From: an uncultured Lachnospiraceae bacterium
Lineage (GTDB): Bacteria; Bacillota; Clostridia; Lachnospirales; Lachnospiraceae
NCBI GenBank assembly: GCA_902476265.1
Contig: CABSCP010000070.1
Span: forward strand, 1-5,280
DNA: 5,280 nt
Direction: 5' to 3'
In this document: piece by piece, positions 1 to 5,280 of the stretch
How positions within the stretch are numbered: position 1 is the stretch's first letter
Layout: every line of letters starts with the position of its first letter
Position numbers and translations under genes: made by a program
Notes under the pieces: generated by a model
Told to the model about the DNA's origin: nothing
Database searches by the model: none
The model's input: the letters and a program-made list of their open reading frames with translations, nothing else

Positions 1-110
1 CGGCCAGTGTCCGGGGCCGGAGGCTGTGCAAAGGGAGGCAGCCGGGCAGGGGCACAAAGTGGCCGGATACGCTTCTTGTGCAAACAGGAGGCTTAAAAAT
101 TTTGAATAAA
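1..110. other. Unassigned GC-rich region upstream of the trehalose operon
   Basis: I recognise no gene here. Bases 1 to about 90 are GC-rich and the sequence turns AT-rich just before the treB promoter, as expected where an upstream gene ends and a regulatory region begins. All three forward frames run open from base 1 and stop near bases 94-111, so the tail of an upstream + strand gene could be present, but no frame gives a recognisable protein. The stretch contains an imperfect direct repeat (15-39 and 61-92) and a 12-bp palindrome, TCCGGGGCCGGA (10-21). There is no T-tract after any hairpin, so I see no terminator. Confidence 0.4.
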
Positions 111-114
111 TAAC

Positions 115-143
115 TTGACTTGTTTAAACAAGTATGGTATATA
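115..143 (+). promoter_or_regulatory. Housekeeping sigma promoter of treBC
   Basis: The -35 element is TTGACT (115-120, 5 of 6 consensus). A 17-bp spacer separates it from the -10 TATATA (138-143, 4 of 6), which is preceded by TATG (133-136), an extended -10 motif that compensates for the weaker hexamer. Transcription would start near 150, giving a leader of about 50 nt before treB. The -35 and spacer are overlapped by the first operator, and the second operator lies just downstream of the predicted start, consistent with repression that blocks polymerase binding or escape. Confidence 0.8.
118..133. promoter_or_regulatory. Operator 1 (TreR/GntR-type palindrome)
   Basis: ACTTGTTTAAACAAGT is a perfect 16-bp inverted repeat overlapping the -35 hexamer and spacer of the treB promoter. 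The half-site ACTTGT resembles sites of HutC-subfamily GntR regulators, including Bacillus-type TreR, which is released by trehalose 6-phosphate. That TreR binds here is inferred from the operon's function and the site shape; the regulator gene is not in the window. Confidence 0.82.
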
Positions 144-156
144 TGAATTATAAACA

Positions 157-172
157 ACTTGTTTAAACAAGT
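157..172. promoter_or_regulatory. Operator 2 (identical TreR/GntR-type palindrome)
   Basis: This is a second copy of ACTTGTTTAAACAAGT, identical in all 16 positions to the copy at 118-133. The two centres are 39 bp apart. It lies at about +7 to +22 relative to the predicted transcription start. The pair suggests two repressor dimers flanking the promoter, possibly acting cooperatively. Base 159 begins a TTG in frame with treB, but that codon is part of this operator and is not the translation start. Confidence 0.82.
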
Positions 173-186
173 AAAACATATTTTAC

Positions 187-194
187 GAGGAGGT
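187..194 (+). promoter_or_regulatory. Ribosome binding site deciding the treB start
   Basis: GAGGAGGT is a near-perfect Shine-Dalgarno. Its AGGAGG core (188-193) ends 7 nt before ATG 201. No comparable site precedes the upstream in-frame TTG at 159, so the protein begins MGKYQKDAKQ. Confidence 0.9.
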
Positions 195-200
195 AAGGAT

Positions 201-1616
201 ATGGGGAAGTATCAAAAAGACGCCAAGCAGCTGCTGGAGCTGGTGGGCGGAAAAGAAAACATTGCGGCGGTTTCTCACTGTATGACGAGAATGCGGTTCG
301 TGTTAAACGATCCGGAGAAGGCGGACGTAGGGAAGATCGAAGCCATGAAGGTTGTGAAAGGCAGTTTCACCCAGTCGGGCCAGTTTCAGGTCATCATCGG
401 TAACACAGTGGCCGATTTTTACAATGATTTTACGGCGGCAGCGGGGATTGAGGGCGTTTCCAAGGAACAGGTAAAACAGGCGGCAAAGCAAAACCAGACC
501 GTAATCCAGCGGGTGATGACCGCGCTGGCGGAAATTTTTGCGCCCCTGATCCCGGCCATCATCACAGGAGGTCTGATCCTGGGGTTCCGCAATTGTATCG
601 ACAGTCTGTACCTGTTTGAAAACGGCACCAAAACGCTGTGCGATATCAGTCAGTTCTGGAGCGGCATCGACAGTTTTTTATGGCTCATCGGCGAAGCGGT
701 GTTTCATATGCTGCCGGTGGGAATCTGCTGGTCCGTGACAAAGAAAATGGGAACCACCCAGATGCTGGGCATTGTGCTGGGGCTGACGCTGGTTTCCGGG
801 CAGCTGCTCAATGCGTATTCCGTAGCCACTACAGCGGCGGCGGATATTCCGGCCTGGGATTTCGGCTATTTTAAGGTGAACATGATCGGTTATCAGGCCC
901 AGGTGATTCCGGCCATCCTGGCGGCCTTCACGCTGGTCTATCTGGAACGGTTTTTCCGGAAAATCACGCCCCAGGTGATTTCCATGATCGTAGTCCCCTT
1001 CTGCAGTCTGGTGCTGGCGGTGATAGCGGCCCATTTTGTGCTGGGCCCCATCGGCTGGAAAATCGGCTCCGTCATTTCAAGCGTGGTCTATGCGGGGATT
1101 ACGGGTTCTTTCAGAGTGGTGTTTGCGGCAATTTTCGGCTTTGTTTATGCGCCGCTGGTGATCACCGGATTACACCATATGACTAACGCCATCGATTTGC
1201 AGTTGATTGCGGACTACGGCGGGACCATGCTGTGGCCCATGATCGCCCTTTCCAACATCGCCCAGGGGTCGGCGGTTCTGGCGATGATCTGGCTGCAGCG
1301 CAAAAATGCGCAGGCCCAGGAAGTCAATGTTCCCTCCTGTATCTCCTGCTATCTGGGCGTGACGGAACCGGCCATTTTCGGGGTCAATTTAAAATATACC
1401 TTCCCTTTTATCTGCGGCATGATCGGTTCGGCATGCGCGGCGGTATTTTGTGTGGCAACGGGCACTACCGCAAACGCCATCGGCGTGGGCGGCCTGCCGG
1501 GCATCTTATCCATTCAGCCGCAGTTTATGGGAACCTTTGCAATTTCCATGCTGATCGCTGTGGCCGTGCCGTTTCTTTTGACGGTGCTGGCGGGAAAGAA
1601 GAAACATACGGCCTGA
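201..1616 (+). CDS. treB: PTS trehalose-specific EIIBC permease
   Basis: This membrane protein imports trehalose and phosphorylates it to trehalose 6-phosphate. From ATG 201 it is 471 residues, the usual size for TreB/TreP. The EIIB domain spans about residues 5-82, with the phosphorylated cysteine C27 in SHCMTRMRF. The EIIC domain (about 105-465) has many hydrophobic segments, the motif PLVITGLHH (around 318-326) and the family signature VTEP (387-390) in LGVTEPAIFGVNLKY. Stretches such as GGLILGFRN, DFLWLIGEA-like, PVGICWS, GYQAQVIPA and GVGGLPGILSIQP match E. coli TreB as I recall it, favouring trehalose over sucrose. No IIA domain is fused, so phosphate must come from a separate IIA(Glc)-type protein. 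ATG 201 is chosen because GAGGAGGT (187-194) sits at ideal spacing; the earlier in-frame TTG at 159 is inside an operator. The gene is also called treP in Bacillus. Confidence 0.95.
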   Translation: MGKYQKDAKQLLELVGGKENIAAVSHCMTRMRFVLNDPEKADVGKIEAMKVVKGSFTQSGQFQVIIGNTVADFYNDFTAAAGIEGVSKEQVKQAAKQNQTVIQRVMTALAEIFAPLIPAIITGGLILGFRNCIDSLYLFENGTKTLCDISQFWSGIDSFLWLIGEAVFHMLPVGICWSVTKKMGTTQMLGIVLGLTLVSGQLLNAYSVATTAAADIPAWDFGYFKVNMIGYQAQVIPAILAAFTLVYLERFFRKITPQVISMIVVPFCSLVLAVIAAHFVLGPIGWKIGSVISSVVYAGITGSFRVVFAAIFGFVYAPLVITGLHHMTNAIDLQLIADYGGTMLWPMIALSNIAQGSAVLAMIWLQRKNAQAQEVNVPSCISCYLGVTEPAIFGVNLKYTFPFICGMIGSACAAVFCVATGTTANAIGVGGLPGILSIQPQFMGTFAISMLIAVAVPFLLTVLAGKKKHTA

Positions 1617-1627
1617 CGGTATAAAAC

Positions 1628-1633
1628 AGGGAG
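1628..1633 (+). promoter_or_regulatory. Ribosome binding site deciding the treC start
   Basis: AGGGAG ends 7 nt before ATG 1641. The nearby in-frame ATG at 1635 would leave a single-base spacer, which is too close for efficient initiation, so the shorter product (MADFKNKVVYQ) is favoured. Confidence 0.75.
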
Positions 1634-1640
1634 AATGAAT

Positions 1641-3293
1641 ATGGCGGATTTTAAAAATAAAGTGGTCTATCAAATATACCCGAAGTCTTTTTATGATGCA
1701 AATGGGGACGGAATCGGGGATCTGGCAGGGGTGACGCAAAAGCTGGATTATTTAAAGGAACTGGGAGTGGATTATCTGTGGCTGACTCCGTTTTTCGTGT
1801 CGCCCCAGAGGGACAATGGTTATGATGTGGCGGATTACTACGCCATAGACCCGGTGTTTGGCACCATGGAGGAACTGGAGGAGCTGATCCGAAAAGCAAA
1901 GGAGCGGGGCATGGGACTGATGTTTGACATGGTGTTCAACCATACCTCCACACAGCATGAATGGTTTCGCCGGGCGCTGGCGGGAGAAAAGGCGTATCAG
2001 GACTACTATATTTTCCGGGAGGGAAGTCCCGATCAGGTTCCCACCAACTGGCAGTCCAAATTCGGGGGGCCGGCCTGGGAATATGTGCCTTCCTTAAAAA
2101 AATGGTACCTGCACCTGTTCGATGTGACCCAGGCGGACTTGAACTGGGAAAATACAGCGGTCCGGGAGGAATTAAAAAAAGTGCTCCGGTTCTGGAAAAA
2201 GAAGGGGATTCAGGGATTCCGCTTCGATGTGGTGAATCTGATTTCCAAGCCGGAAATTTTTGAAAACGATACGGAGGGAGACGGCAGACGGTTCTATACG
2301 GACGGCCCTTATGTCCACGAATTTTTACAGGAACTGGTGCGGGACGCAGAGATCGAAGATCTGGTGACGGTGGGGGAAATGTCCTCCACCTCCCTGGAAA
2401 ACTGTATCCGCTATACGGACCCTGCCCGGAAAGAACTTTCCATGTGTTTTAACTTCCATCATCTGAAGGTGGATTATAAAGACGGGGATAAGTGGAAGTT
2501 AAAGCCTGCGGATCTGATGGAACTAAAAGGACTGTTTCAGACCTGGCAGGAGGGCATGCAGCGGGAAAACGGCTGGAACGCGGTGTTCTGGTGCAATCAT
2601 GACCAGCCCCGGATCGTTTCCCGGCTGGGAGAGGAAGGGCGGTACTGGAAGGAGTCTGCGAAAATGCTGGCGGCCGCAGTTCATCTGATGCGGGGGACCC
2701 CCTATATTTTTCAGGGGGAGGAGCTGGGCATGACCAATCCCCATTATACGGATATTTCCCAATACCGGGATGTGGAAAGCTTGAATTATTACAGCATCCT
2801 GTTGAAAGAGGGCTGCACAAAGCAGGAAGCGCTTTCGGTGCTGGCGGCCCGGTCCAGGGATAACGGGCGCACACCAATGCAGTGGGAGGAAAGCGAAAAT
2901 GCCGGCTTTTCCTCCTGCGCGCCCTGGATCGGCCTGCCGGAAAATTATCGGGAAATCAATGCGGACAGACAAAAAGAGGACCCCGATTCCATCCTTTCTT
3001 TCTATAAAAAACTGATCCGTCTGCGCAAGGAGAAAAAAGTCATTTCGGACGGAAAAATCGAATTTCTTTATCCGGAAGTGCGGCAGGTACTGGCTTACCG
3101 GCGCTTTGACGAGGAGGAGGAACTGCTGGTGCTGTGCAATATGACAGCAGAGGAACTCTCCTTAAAACTGCCGGAGGGAAAAGTTTATGACGGCTGCCTG
3201 ATCGGAAATTATCCAAAGGCAGAAGCAGGCGGCGCGAAGGTACGGCTGCGGCCCTGGGAATGTCTGGCGCTGGAAAAAAAGAAGAAGGCATAA
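1641..3293 (+). CDS. treC: Trehalose-6-phosphate hydrolase (alpha,alpha-phosphotrehalase, GH13)
   Basis: This cytoplasmic enzyme hydrolyses trehalose 6-phosphate, the product of TreB, to glucose and glucose 6-phosphate. The 550-residue length matches TreC (E. coli) and TreA (B. subtilis). It is a GH13 TIM-barrel enzyme: the N-terminus has VVYQIYPKSF and the calcium-loop-like DANGDGIGD. The four conserved regions are visible: DMVFNH (96-101); GFRFDVVN with nucleophile D196; VGEMS with acid/base E246; and FWCNHDQPR with transition-state stabiliser D321. HLFDVTQADLNWEN, GDGRRFYTDGP and FHHLKVDY closely match the B. subtilis enzyme, separating it from oligo-1,6-glucosidases. The C-terminal roughly 85 residues form the usual beta domain. 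It lies 24 bp after treB, in the same operon. ATG 1641 is preferred to ATG 1635 because AGGGAG (1628-1633) is 7 nt upstream of 1641 but only 1 nt from 1635. In Bacillus the gene is called treA. Confidence 0.96.
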   Translation: MADFKNKVVYQIYPKSFYDANGDGIGDLAGVTQKLDYLKELGVDYLWLTPFFVSPQRDNGYDVADYYAIDPVFGTMEELEELIRKAKERGMGLMFDMVFNHTSTQHEWFRRALAGEKAYQDYYIFREGSPDQVPTNWQSKFGGPAWEYVPSLKKWYLHLFDVTQADLNWENTAVREELKKVLRFWKKKGIQGFRFDVVNLISKPEIFENDTEGDGRRFYTDGPYVHEFLQELVRDAEIEDLVTVGEMSSTSLENCIRYTDPARKELSMCFNFHHLKVDYKDGDKWKLKPADLMELKGLFQTWQEGMQRENGWNAVFWCNHDQPRIVSRLGEEGRYWKESAKMLAAAVHLMRGTPYIFQGEELGMTNPHYTDISQYRDVESLNYYSILLKEGCTKQEALSVLAARSRDNGRTPMQWEESENAGFSSCAPWIGLPENYREINADRQKEDPDSILSFYKKLIRLRKEKKVISDGKIEFLYPEVRQVLAYRRFDEEEELLVLCNMTAEELSLKLPEGKVYDGCLIGNYPKAEAGGAKVRLRPWECLALEKKKKA

Positions 3294-3296
3294 AAG

Positions 3297-3336
3297 CAGG
3301 AGAAATCCGTTTGGGAGGGCGGATTTCTCCTGTTTT
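3297..3336 (+). terminator. Rho-independent terminator of treBC
   Basis: CAGGAGAAATCCG (3297-3309) pairs perfectly with CGGATTTCTCCTG (3320-3332), forming a 13-bp stem with a 10-base loop and a short T4 tail (3333-3336). It starts 4 bases after the treC stop codon. The T-tract is short, but the stem is long. AAAA just upstream of the stem would give a T4 tail on the other strand, so it may work in both directions. It separates the sugar operon from the sigma factor unit. Confidence 0.85.
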
Positions 3337-3396
3337 GGAACAGAAAATTCGAAATGTTGTGTCACACAAATGCGGTTTGGTTGTCTTATCTGTTAT

Positions 3397-3403
3397 AGGA
3401 GGT
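3397..3403 (+). promoter_or_regulatory. Ribosome binding site of the sigma factor gene
   Basis: AGGAGGT is a full-strength Shine-Dalgarno with an 8-nt spacer to ATG 3412. It fixes that start and indicates efficient translation, which is notable for a regulator. Confidence 0.9.
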
Positions 3404-3411
3404 AAAATTTC

Positions 3412-4266
3412 ATGGAGAAAAAAACAAACGAAGAATTGCTGAAACTGATTGATAAGGCCACCGCCGGGGATGCAGAGGCCCTTGAAACGATCATAACGAG
3501 CGTGCAGGATCTGATCTTTAATCTTTCCCTTCGAATGCTGGGGACTTTTGCAGATGCGGAGGATGCGACACAGGATATTCTGCTGAAGATGATCACCCAT
3601 TTATCCTCATTTAAAAAGGAGAGCAAATTTACCACTTGGGTATTCGGCATTGCGCTAAACCATCTGAAAAACTACAGAAAGCACATGTTCGCCCACTATC
3701 CTCTCAGCTTTGCATTTTACGGCAATGACATTGAAAACGGGAATCGGGAGGAGCTGCCGGATCTGACACAGAGTGTGGAAAAGTCCATTCTGGCGGAGGA
3801 ACTCAAGATGTCCTGCACCAACGTTATGCTGCAATGTCTGGATACCGAGAGCAGATGCATTTTTATCCTGGGAACCATGTTTAAGCCCGACAGCCGCATT
3901 GCGGCCGAAATTCTGGGGATGTCTCCGGAAGCATACCGGCAGCGGCTTTCCAGAGTCCGGAAAAAAATGGCGGACTTTCTGGGCGAATACTGTGGCGAGT
4001 ACGGCAGCGGAAAATGTAAATGCAGGGACCGGATTTCTTATGCGATTCAAAGCCACAGGTTAAACCCTGCCCGCCTGGAGTATACCGCGGCAGAAGAAAT
4101 TGACGTGCAGACAATGACAGATGTGAAAGAAGCCATGGAGGATATAGACGGCCTGGCGCAGCATTTCGCTTTCTGTAAAACCTATGGATCACCGGAATCC
4201 ATCGCGGAATTTATCAGGAAGTTTTTGGATTCAACGGCGTTGAACGTCGTGACAAAACAGGCCTAA
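3412..4266 (+). CDS. ECF-like RNA polymerase sigma factor with cysteine-containing C-terminal extension
   Basis: This 284-residue protein probably directs RNA polymerase to a dedicated promoter set. Region sigma-2 (about 28-92) shows DAEDATQDILLKM (48-60) for core binding and FTTWVFGIALNHLKNYRK (73-90) for -10 recognition and melting. A variable linker (about 92-127) leads to sigma-4 (about 128-190), whose helix-turn-helix is DSRIAAEILGMSPEAYRQRLSRVRKK (160-185, quoted in two parts: DSRIAAEILGMSPE, then AYRQRLSRVRKK). There is no sigma-3 domain, as in ECF factors. ECF proteins are usually 160-200 residues; here about 94 residues follow sigma-4, starting with C194-x7-C202-x-C204 and a basic RDR. 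Further cysteines are C135, C142, C149 and C255. From memory, similar C-terminal CxC tails occur in some Firmicutes ECF proteins; the role of this tail is unknown to me. No anti-sigma gene is adjacent. It is co-transcribed with the downstream DUF2461 gene. The target promoters cannot be told from the sequence. Confidence 0.88.
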   Translation: MEKKTNEELLKLIDKATAGDAEALETIITSVQDLIFNLSLRMLGTFADAEDATQDILLKMITHLSSFKKESKFTTWVFGIALNHLKNYRKHMFAHYPLSFAFYGNDIENGNREELPDLTQSVEKSILAEELKMSCTNVMLQCLDTESRCIFILGTMFKPDSRIAAEILGMSPEAYRQRLSRVRKKMADFLGEYCGEYGSGKCKCRDRISYAIQSHRLNPARLEYTAAEEIDVQTMTDVKEAMEDIDGLAQHFAFCKTYGSPESIAEFIRKFLDSTALNVVTKQA

Positions 4267-4273
4267 GGGGAGG
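4267..4273 (+). promoter_or_regulatory. Ribosome binding site of the DUF2461 gene
   Basis: GGGGAGG lies immediately after the sigma gene stop codon (4264-4266), with an 8-nt spacer to ATG 4282. Its placement supports translation from a shared sigma-DUF2461 transcript. Confidence 0.8.
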
Positions 4274-4281
4274 AAGAAAAA

Positions 4282-4965
4282 ATGAATACACAGCAGATCC
4301 TGCATTATTTATCCGATTTGAGCGCGAATAACAACCGGGAATGGTATCATCTTCACAAAGCAGAATATAAAGAAGCGAAGGAACAGTTTGAAGCGCTGCT
4401 GGGGGAGTTAATTCTTGAACTGGGGAAAACGGACAGCAGCATTTTACATCATGAACCGGGCAGCCTTACCTTTAAACTGGCCAGAGACACTCGTTTTAGC
4501 CATGACAAATCGCCTTATAATCCTGCCTTCCGGGCCCATATTTCTACCAAAGGGAAACTGCCGGTTCCCGTGGGCTATTATATCATGCTCATGCCCGGAG
4601 GACGGTCTTTTCTGGGAGGCGGCCTATTTGCGGATGTGTTCAAGGACGCCACGGCGATGGTGAGGGATTATATCTATGAAAATCCGGGCGAATGGGATGC
4701 CATCATCCATGACCCCGAATTTCAAAAATACTTTACCGTTCAAGGGACGGCCTTGAAAAATGTGCCTGCGGGGTATGCCAAAGAACATCCACAGGCCGAA
4801 TATTTAAAATTCAAAAGCTGGTATCTGGAGTATCCGGTGGAGGAGGAAGAACTGGCGGACGGAGAGGCTTTCGTTGCCATGGCGGCGGAAGTTTTCCGCG
4901 CCATGAAGCCCTTTAATGATTACTTAAACAAGGCGCTGGCAGGGTTTAAAATGCCGGAGAGATGA
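4282..4965 (+). CDS. DUF2461 / TIGR02453 family protein
   Basis: This is a 227-residue soluble protein, full length for the family, with no signal peptide or membrane segment. Family landmarks as I recall them are present in order: the N-terminal NNNREWYHLHKAEY (16-29), the signature RDTRFSHDKSPYN (68-80), a GYYIMLMPGG / GGGLF block in the middle, and EYLKFKSWY near residue 175. The biochemical function of DUF2461 is not established, so I assign none. It sits 15 bp downstream of the sigma factor gene with its own strong ribosome binding site, so the two are very likely one operon. That context suggests a role tied to the same stress or regulatory response, but this is inference. I see no clear terminator after it. 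Start choice is secure: ATG 4282 has a good Shine-Dalgarno and no nearer competitor. Confidence 0.87.
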   Translation: MNTQQILHYLSDLSANNNREWYHLHKAEYKEAKEQFEALLGELILELGKTDSSILHHEPGSLTFKLARDTRFSHDKSPYNPAFRAHISTKGKLPVPVGYYIMLMPGGRSFLGGGLFADVFKDATAMVRDYIYENPGEWDAIIHDPEFQKYFTVQGTALKNVPAGYAKEHPQAEYLKFKSWYLEYPVEEEELADGEAFVAMAAEVFRAMKPFNDYLNKALAGFKMPER

Positions 4966-5001
4966 CGGTGGGGATGTTCTCTAAGTTTTGGCTTTTTGAA
5001 G

Positions 5002-5030
5002 TTGTGTTTCTTTCGGACAGATGTTAAAAT
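5002..5030 (+). promoter_or_regulatory. Candidate promoter of the nuclease-like gene
   Basis: TTGTGT (5002-5007) is a weak -35. A 17-bp spacer leads to TAAAAT (5025-5030, 5 of 6 consensus), preceded by TG at 5022-5023, giving an extended -10. Transcription would start near 5037, leaving a leader of about 147 nt. The spacing and extended -10 are good; the -35 is poor. Confidence 0.5.
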
Positions 5031-5037
5031 GAGAGTG

Positions 5038-5106
5038 AGCATAAATTTCTAAGAATCCAGGCGATATGCCGTCTTTTCTCTTATTTCACTTCAGAAACTC
5101 TATGCT
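5038..5106 (+). other. Imperfect long-range hairpin in the leader of the nuclease-like gene
   Basis: AGCATAAATTTCT (5038-5050) can pair with AGAAACTCTATGCT (5093-5106): a 6-bp AGCATA/TATGCT base, one mismatch, one pair, a single-base bulge, then 5 more pairs. The loop of about 42 nt holds the small GGC/GCC element at 5060-5070. The left arm begins almost exactly at the predicted transcription start. There is no T-tract, so it is not a terminator. It could be an mRNA 5' structure or the remnant ends of a small element. Confidence 0.35.
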
Positions 5107-5122
5107 TATTATCCCAAAATGA

Positions 5123-5157
5123 AGCAGGAGTGTCTGATACGGAAAGAAGCTCCTGCT
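5123..5157 (+). other. Perfect 8-bp hairpin upstream of the nuclease-like gene
   Basis: AGCAGGAG (5123-5130) pairs perfectly with CTCCTGCT (5150-5157) around a 19-base loop. The following bases, GTATTCAC, contain no T-tract, so it is not a classical terminator. The right arm can alternatively pair with the downstream Shine-Dalgarno (5149-5154 with 5173-5178). Confidence 0.5.
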
Positions 5158-5170
5158 GTATTCACTGCAG

Positions 5171-5177
5171 AAAGGAG
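5171..5177 (+). promoter_or_regulatory. Ribosome binding site of the nuclease-like gene
   Basis: AAAGGAG has a 6-nt spacer to ATG 5184 and supports that start. Confidence 0.8.
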
Positions 5178-5183
5178 CAGCTT

Positions 5184-5280
5184 ATGGAAGAAAAAAATGA
5201 GGTAGTCAGAAATCAGAAGGATACGGTGTTCCGCATGCTTTTTCGGGACAAAAAGGAATTGCTGGAGCTGTATAATGCGC
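5184..5280 (+). CDS. Rpn family / PD-(D/E)XK nuclease-family putative transposase, N-terminus only
   Basis: Only the first 32 codons plus one base are in the window. The peptide starts MEEKNEVVRNQKDTVFRM and continues LFRDKKELLELYNA. The KDTVFRMLF-x-DKKELL-x-LYNA pattern is, from memory, the typical start of a large protein family in Lachnospiraceae and other gut Clostridia, annotated as Rpn-like recombination-promoting nuclease or PD-(D/E)XK nuclease family transposase. The catalytic residues lie beyond the window, so activity cannot be judged. The gene has its own ribosome binding site and appears to be a separate transcription unit from the DUF2461 gene. Genes of this type often occur in several copies per genome; whether this one is mobile is unknown. 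Confidence 0.72.
   Translation, partial: MEEKNEVVRNQKDTVFRMLFRDKKELLELYNA

Noticed and set aside
1..110. The tail of a treR regulator gene upstream of treB
   Set aside because: This would fit the operon, but none of the three forward frames yields a sequence resembling a GntR/TreR C-terminus.
159..200. An extended treB start at the in-frame TTG codon, adding 14 residues
   Set aside because: The TTG lies inside the second palindromic operator and has no ribosome binding site, whereas ATG 201 has an ideal one and gives the family's usual N-terminus.
1635..1640. treC start at ATG 1635
   Set aside because: AGGGAG would be only 1 nt from this codon; ATG 1641 has a 7-nt spacer. The protein differs by two residues, so the matter is minor.
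2449..2972. Open frames of 142-149 codons antisense to treC
   Set aside because: They lie wholly within a confidently assigned gene, their products are proline- and arginine-rich without domain features, and they are best explained as shadows of treC.
3040..3600. A 186-codon open frame on the - strand spanning the treC end, the terminator and the sigma gene start
   Set aside because: It is antisense to two well-supported genes, crosses a clear terminator, and encodes no recognisable domain. It looks like a by-product of codon bias.
4958..4995. A terminator after the DUF2461 gene
   Set aside because: Only a 5-bp AGAGA/TCTCT stem can form, the bases after it are not a clean T-tract, and the nearby TTTTT follows only a 3-bp AAG/CTT stem.
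5119..5205. A 28-codon leader peptide (starting MKQECLIRKE) overlapping the nuclease-like gene
   Set aside because: No Shine-Dalgarno precedes it, its composition shows no run of regulatory codons, and it overlaps the start of the next gene in another frame.

Overview
The window looks like chromosomal DNA from a Gram-positive Clostridia-type bacterium, most likely Lachnospiraceae or a close relative. The reasons are strong AGGAGG-type ribosome binding sites, mid-range GC, short intergenic gaps, Bacillus/Clostridium-like trehalose genes, and an Rpn/PD-(D/E)XK-type gene start of a kind common in Lachnospiraceae. This assignment is inferred from gene content; no marker gene is present. All five genes are on the + strand.

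Positions 1-3336 form a trehalose catabolic operon. A promoter (TTGACT, 17 bp, TG-extended TATATA) is bracketed by two identical 16-bp perfect palindromes of the type bound by GntR-family trehalose repressors. It drives treB (PTS trehalose EIIBC permease, 201-1616) and then, 24 bp later, treC (trehalose-6-phosphate hydrolase, 1641-3293). TreB imports trehalose as trehalose 6-phosphate, and TreC splits this into glucose and glucose 6-phosphate. A 13-bp terminator hairpin closes the unit. The regulator gene treR is not in the window, and TreB has no IIA domain, so both a repressor and a IIA(Glc)-type partner must be encoded elsewhere.

Positions 3337-4965 hold a separate two-gene unit: an ECF-like sigma factor with a roughly 94-residue cysteine-containing C-terminal extension (3412-4266), followed 15 bp later by a DUF2461/TIGR02453 protein (4282-4965). 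No anti-sigma gene lies between or beside them. This pair is the least explained part of the window.

Positions 4966-5183 are non-coding. They carry a plausible extended -10 promoter and a leader of about 147 nt that can form several hairpins. One hairpin arm could alternatively pair with the Shine-Dalgarno of the next gene. The window then ends 32 codons into a gene resembling the Rpn / PD-(D/E)XK nuclease-family putative transposases (5184 onward).

No strongly novel defence or mobile system is evident. The best leads are the sigma factor with its cysteine tail and DUF2461 partner, and the structured leader before the nuclease-like gene.
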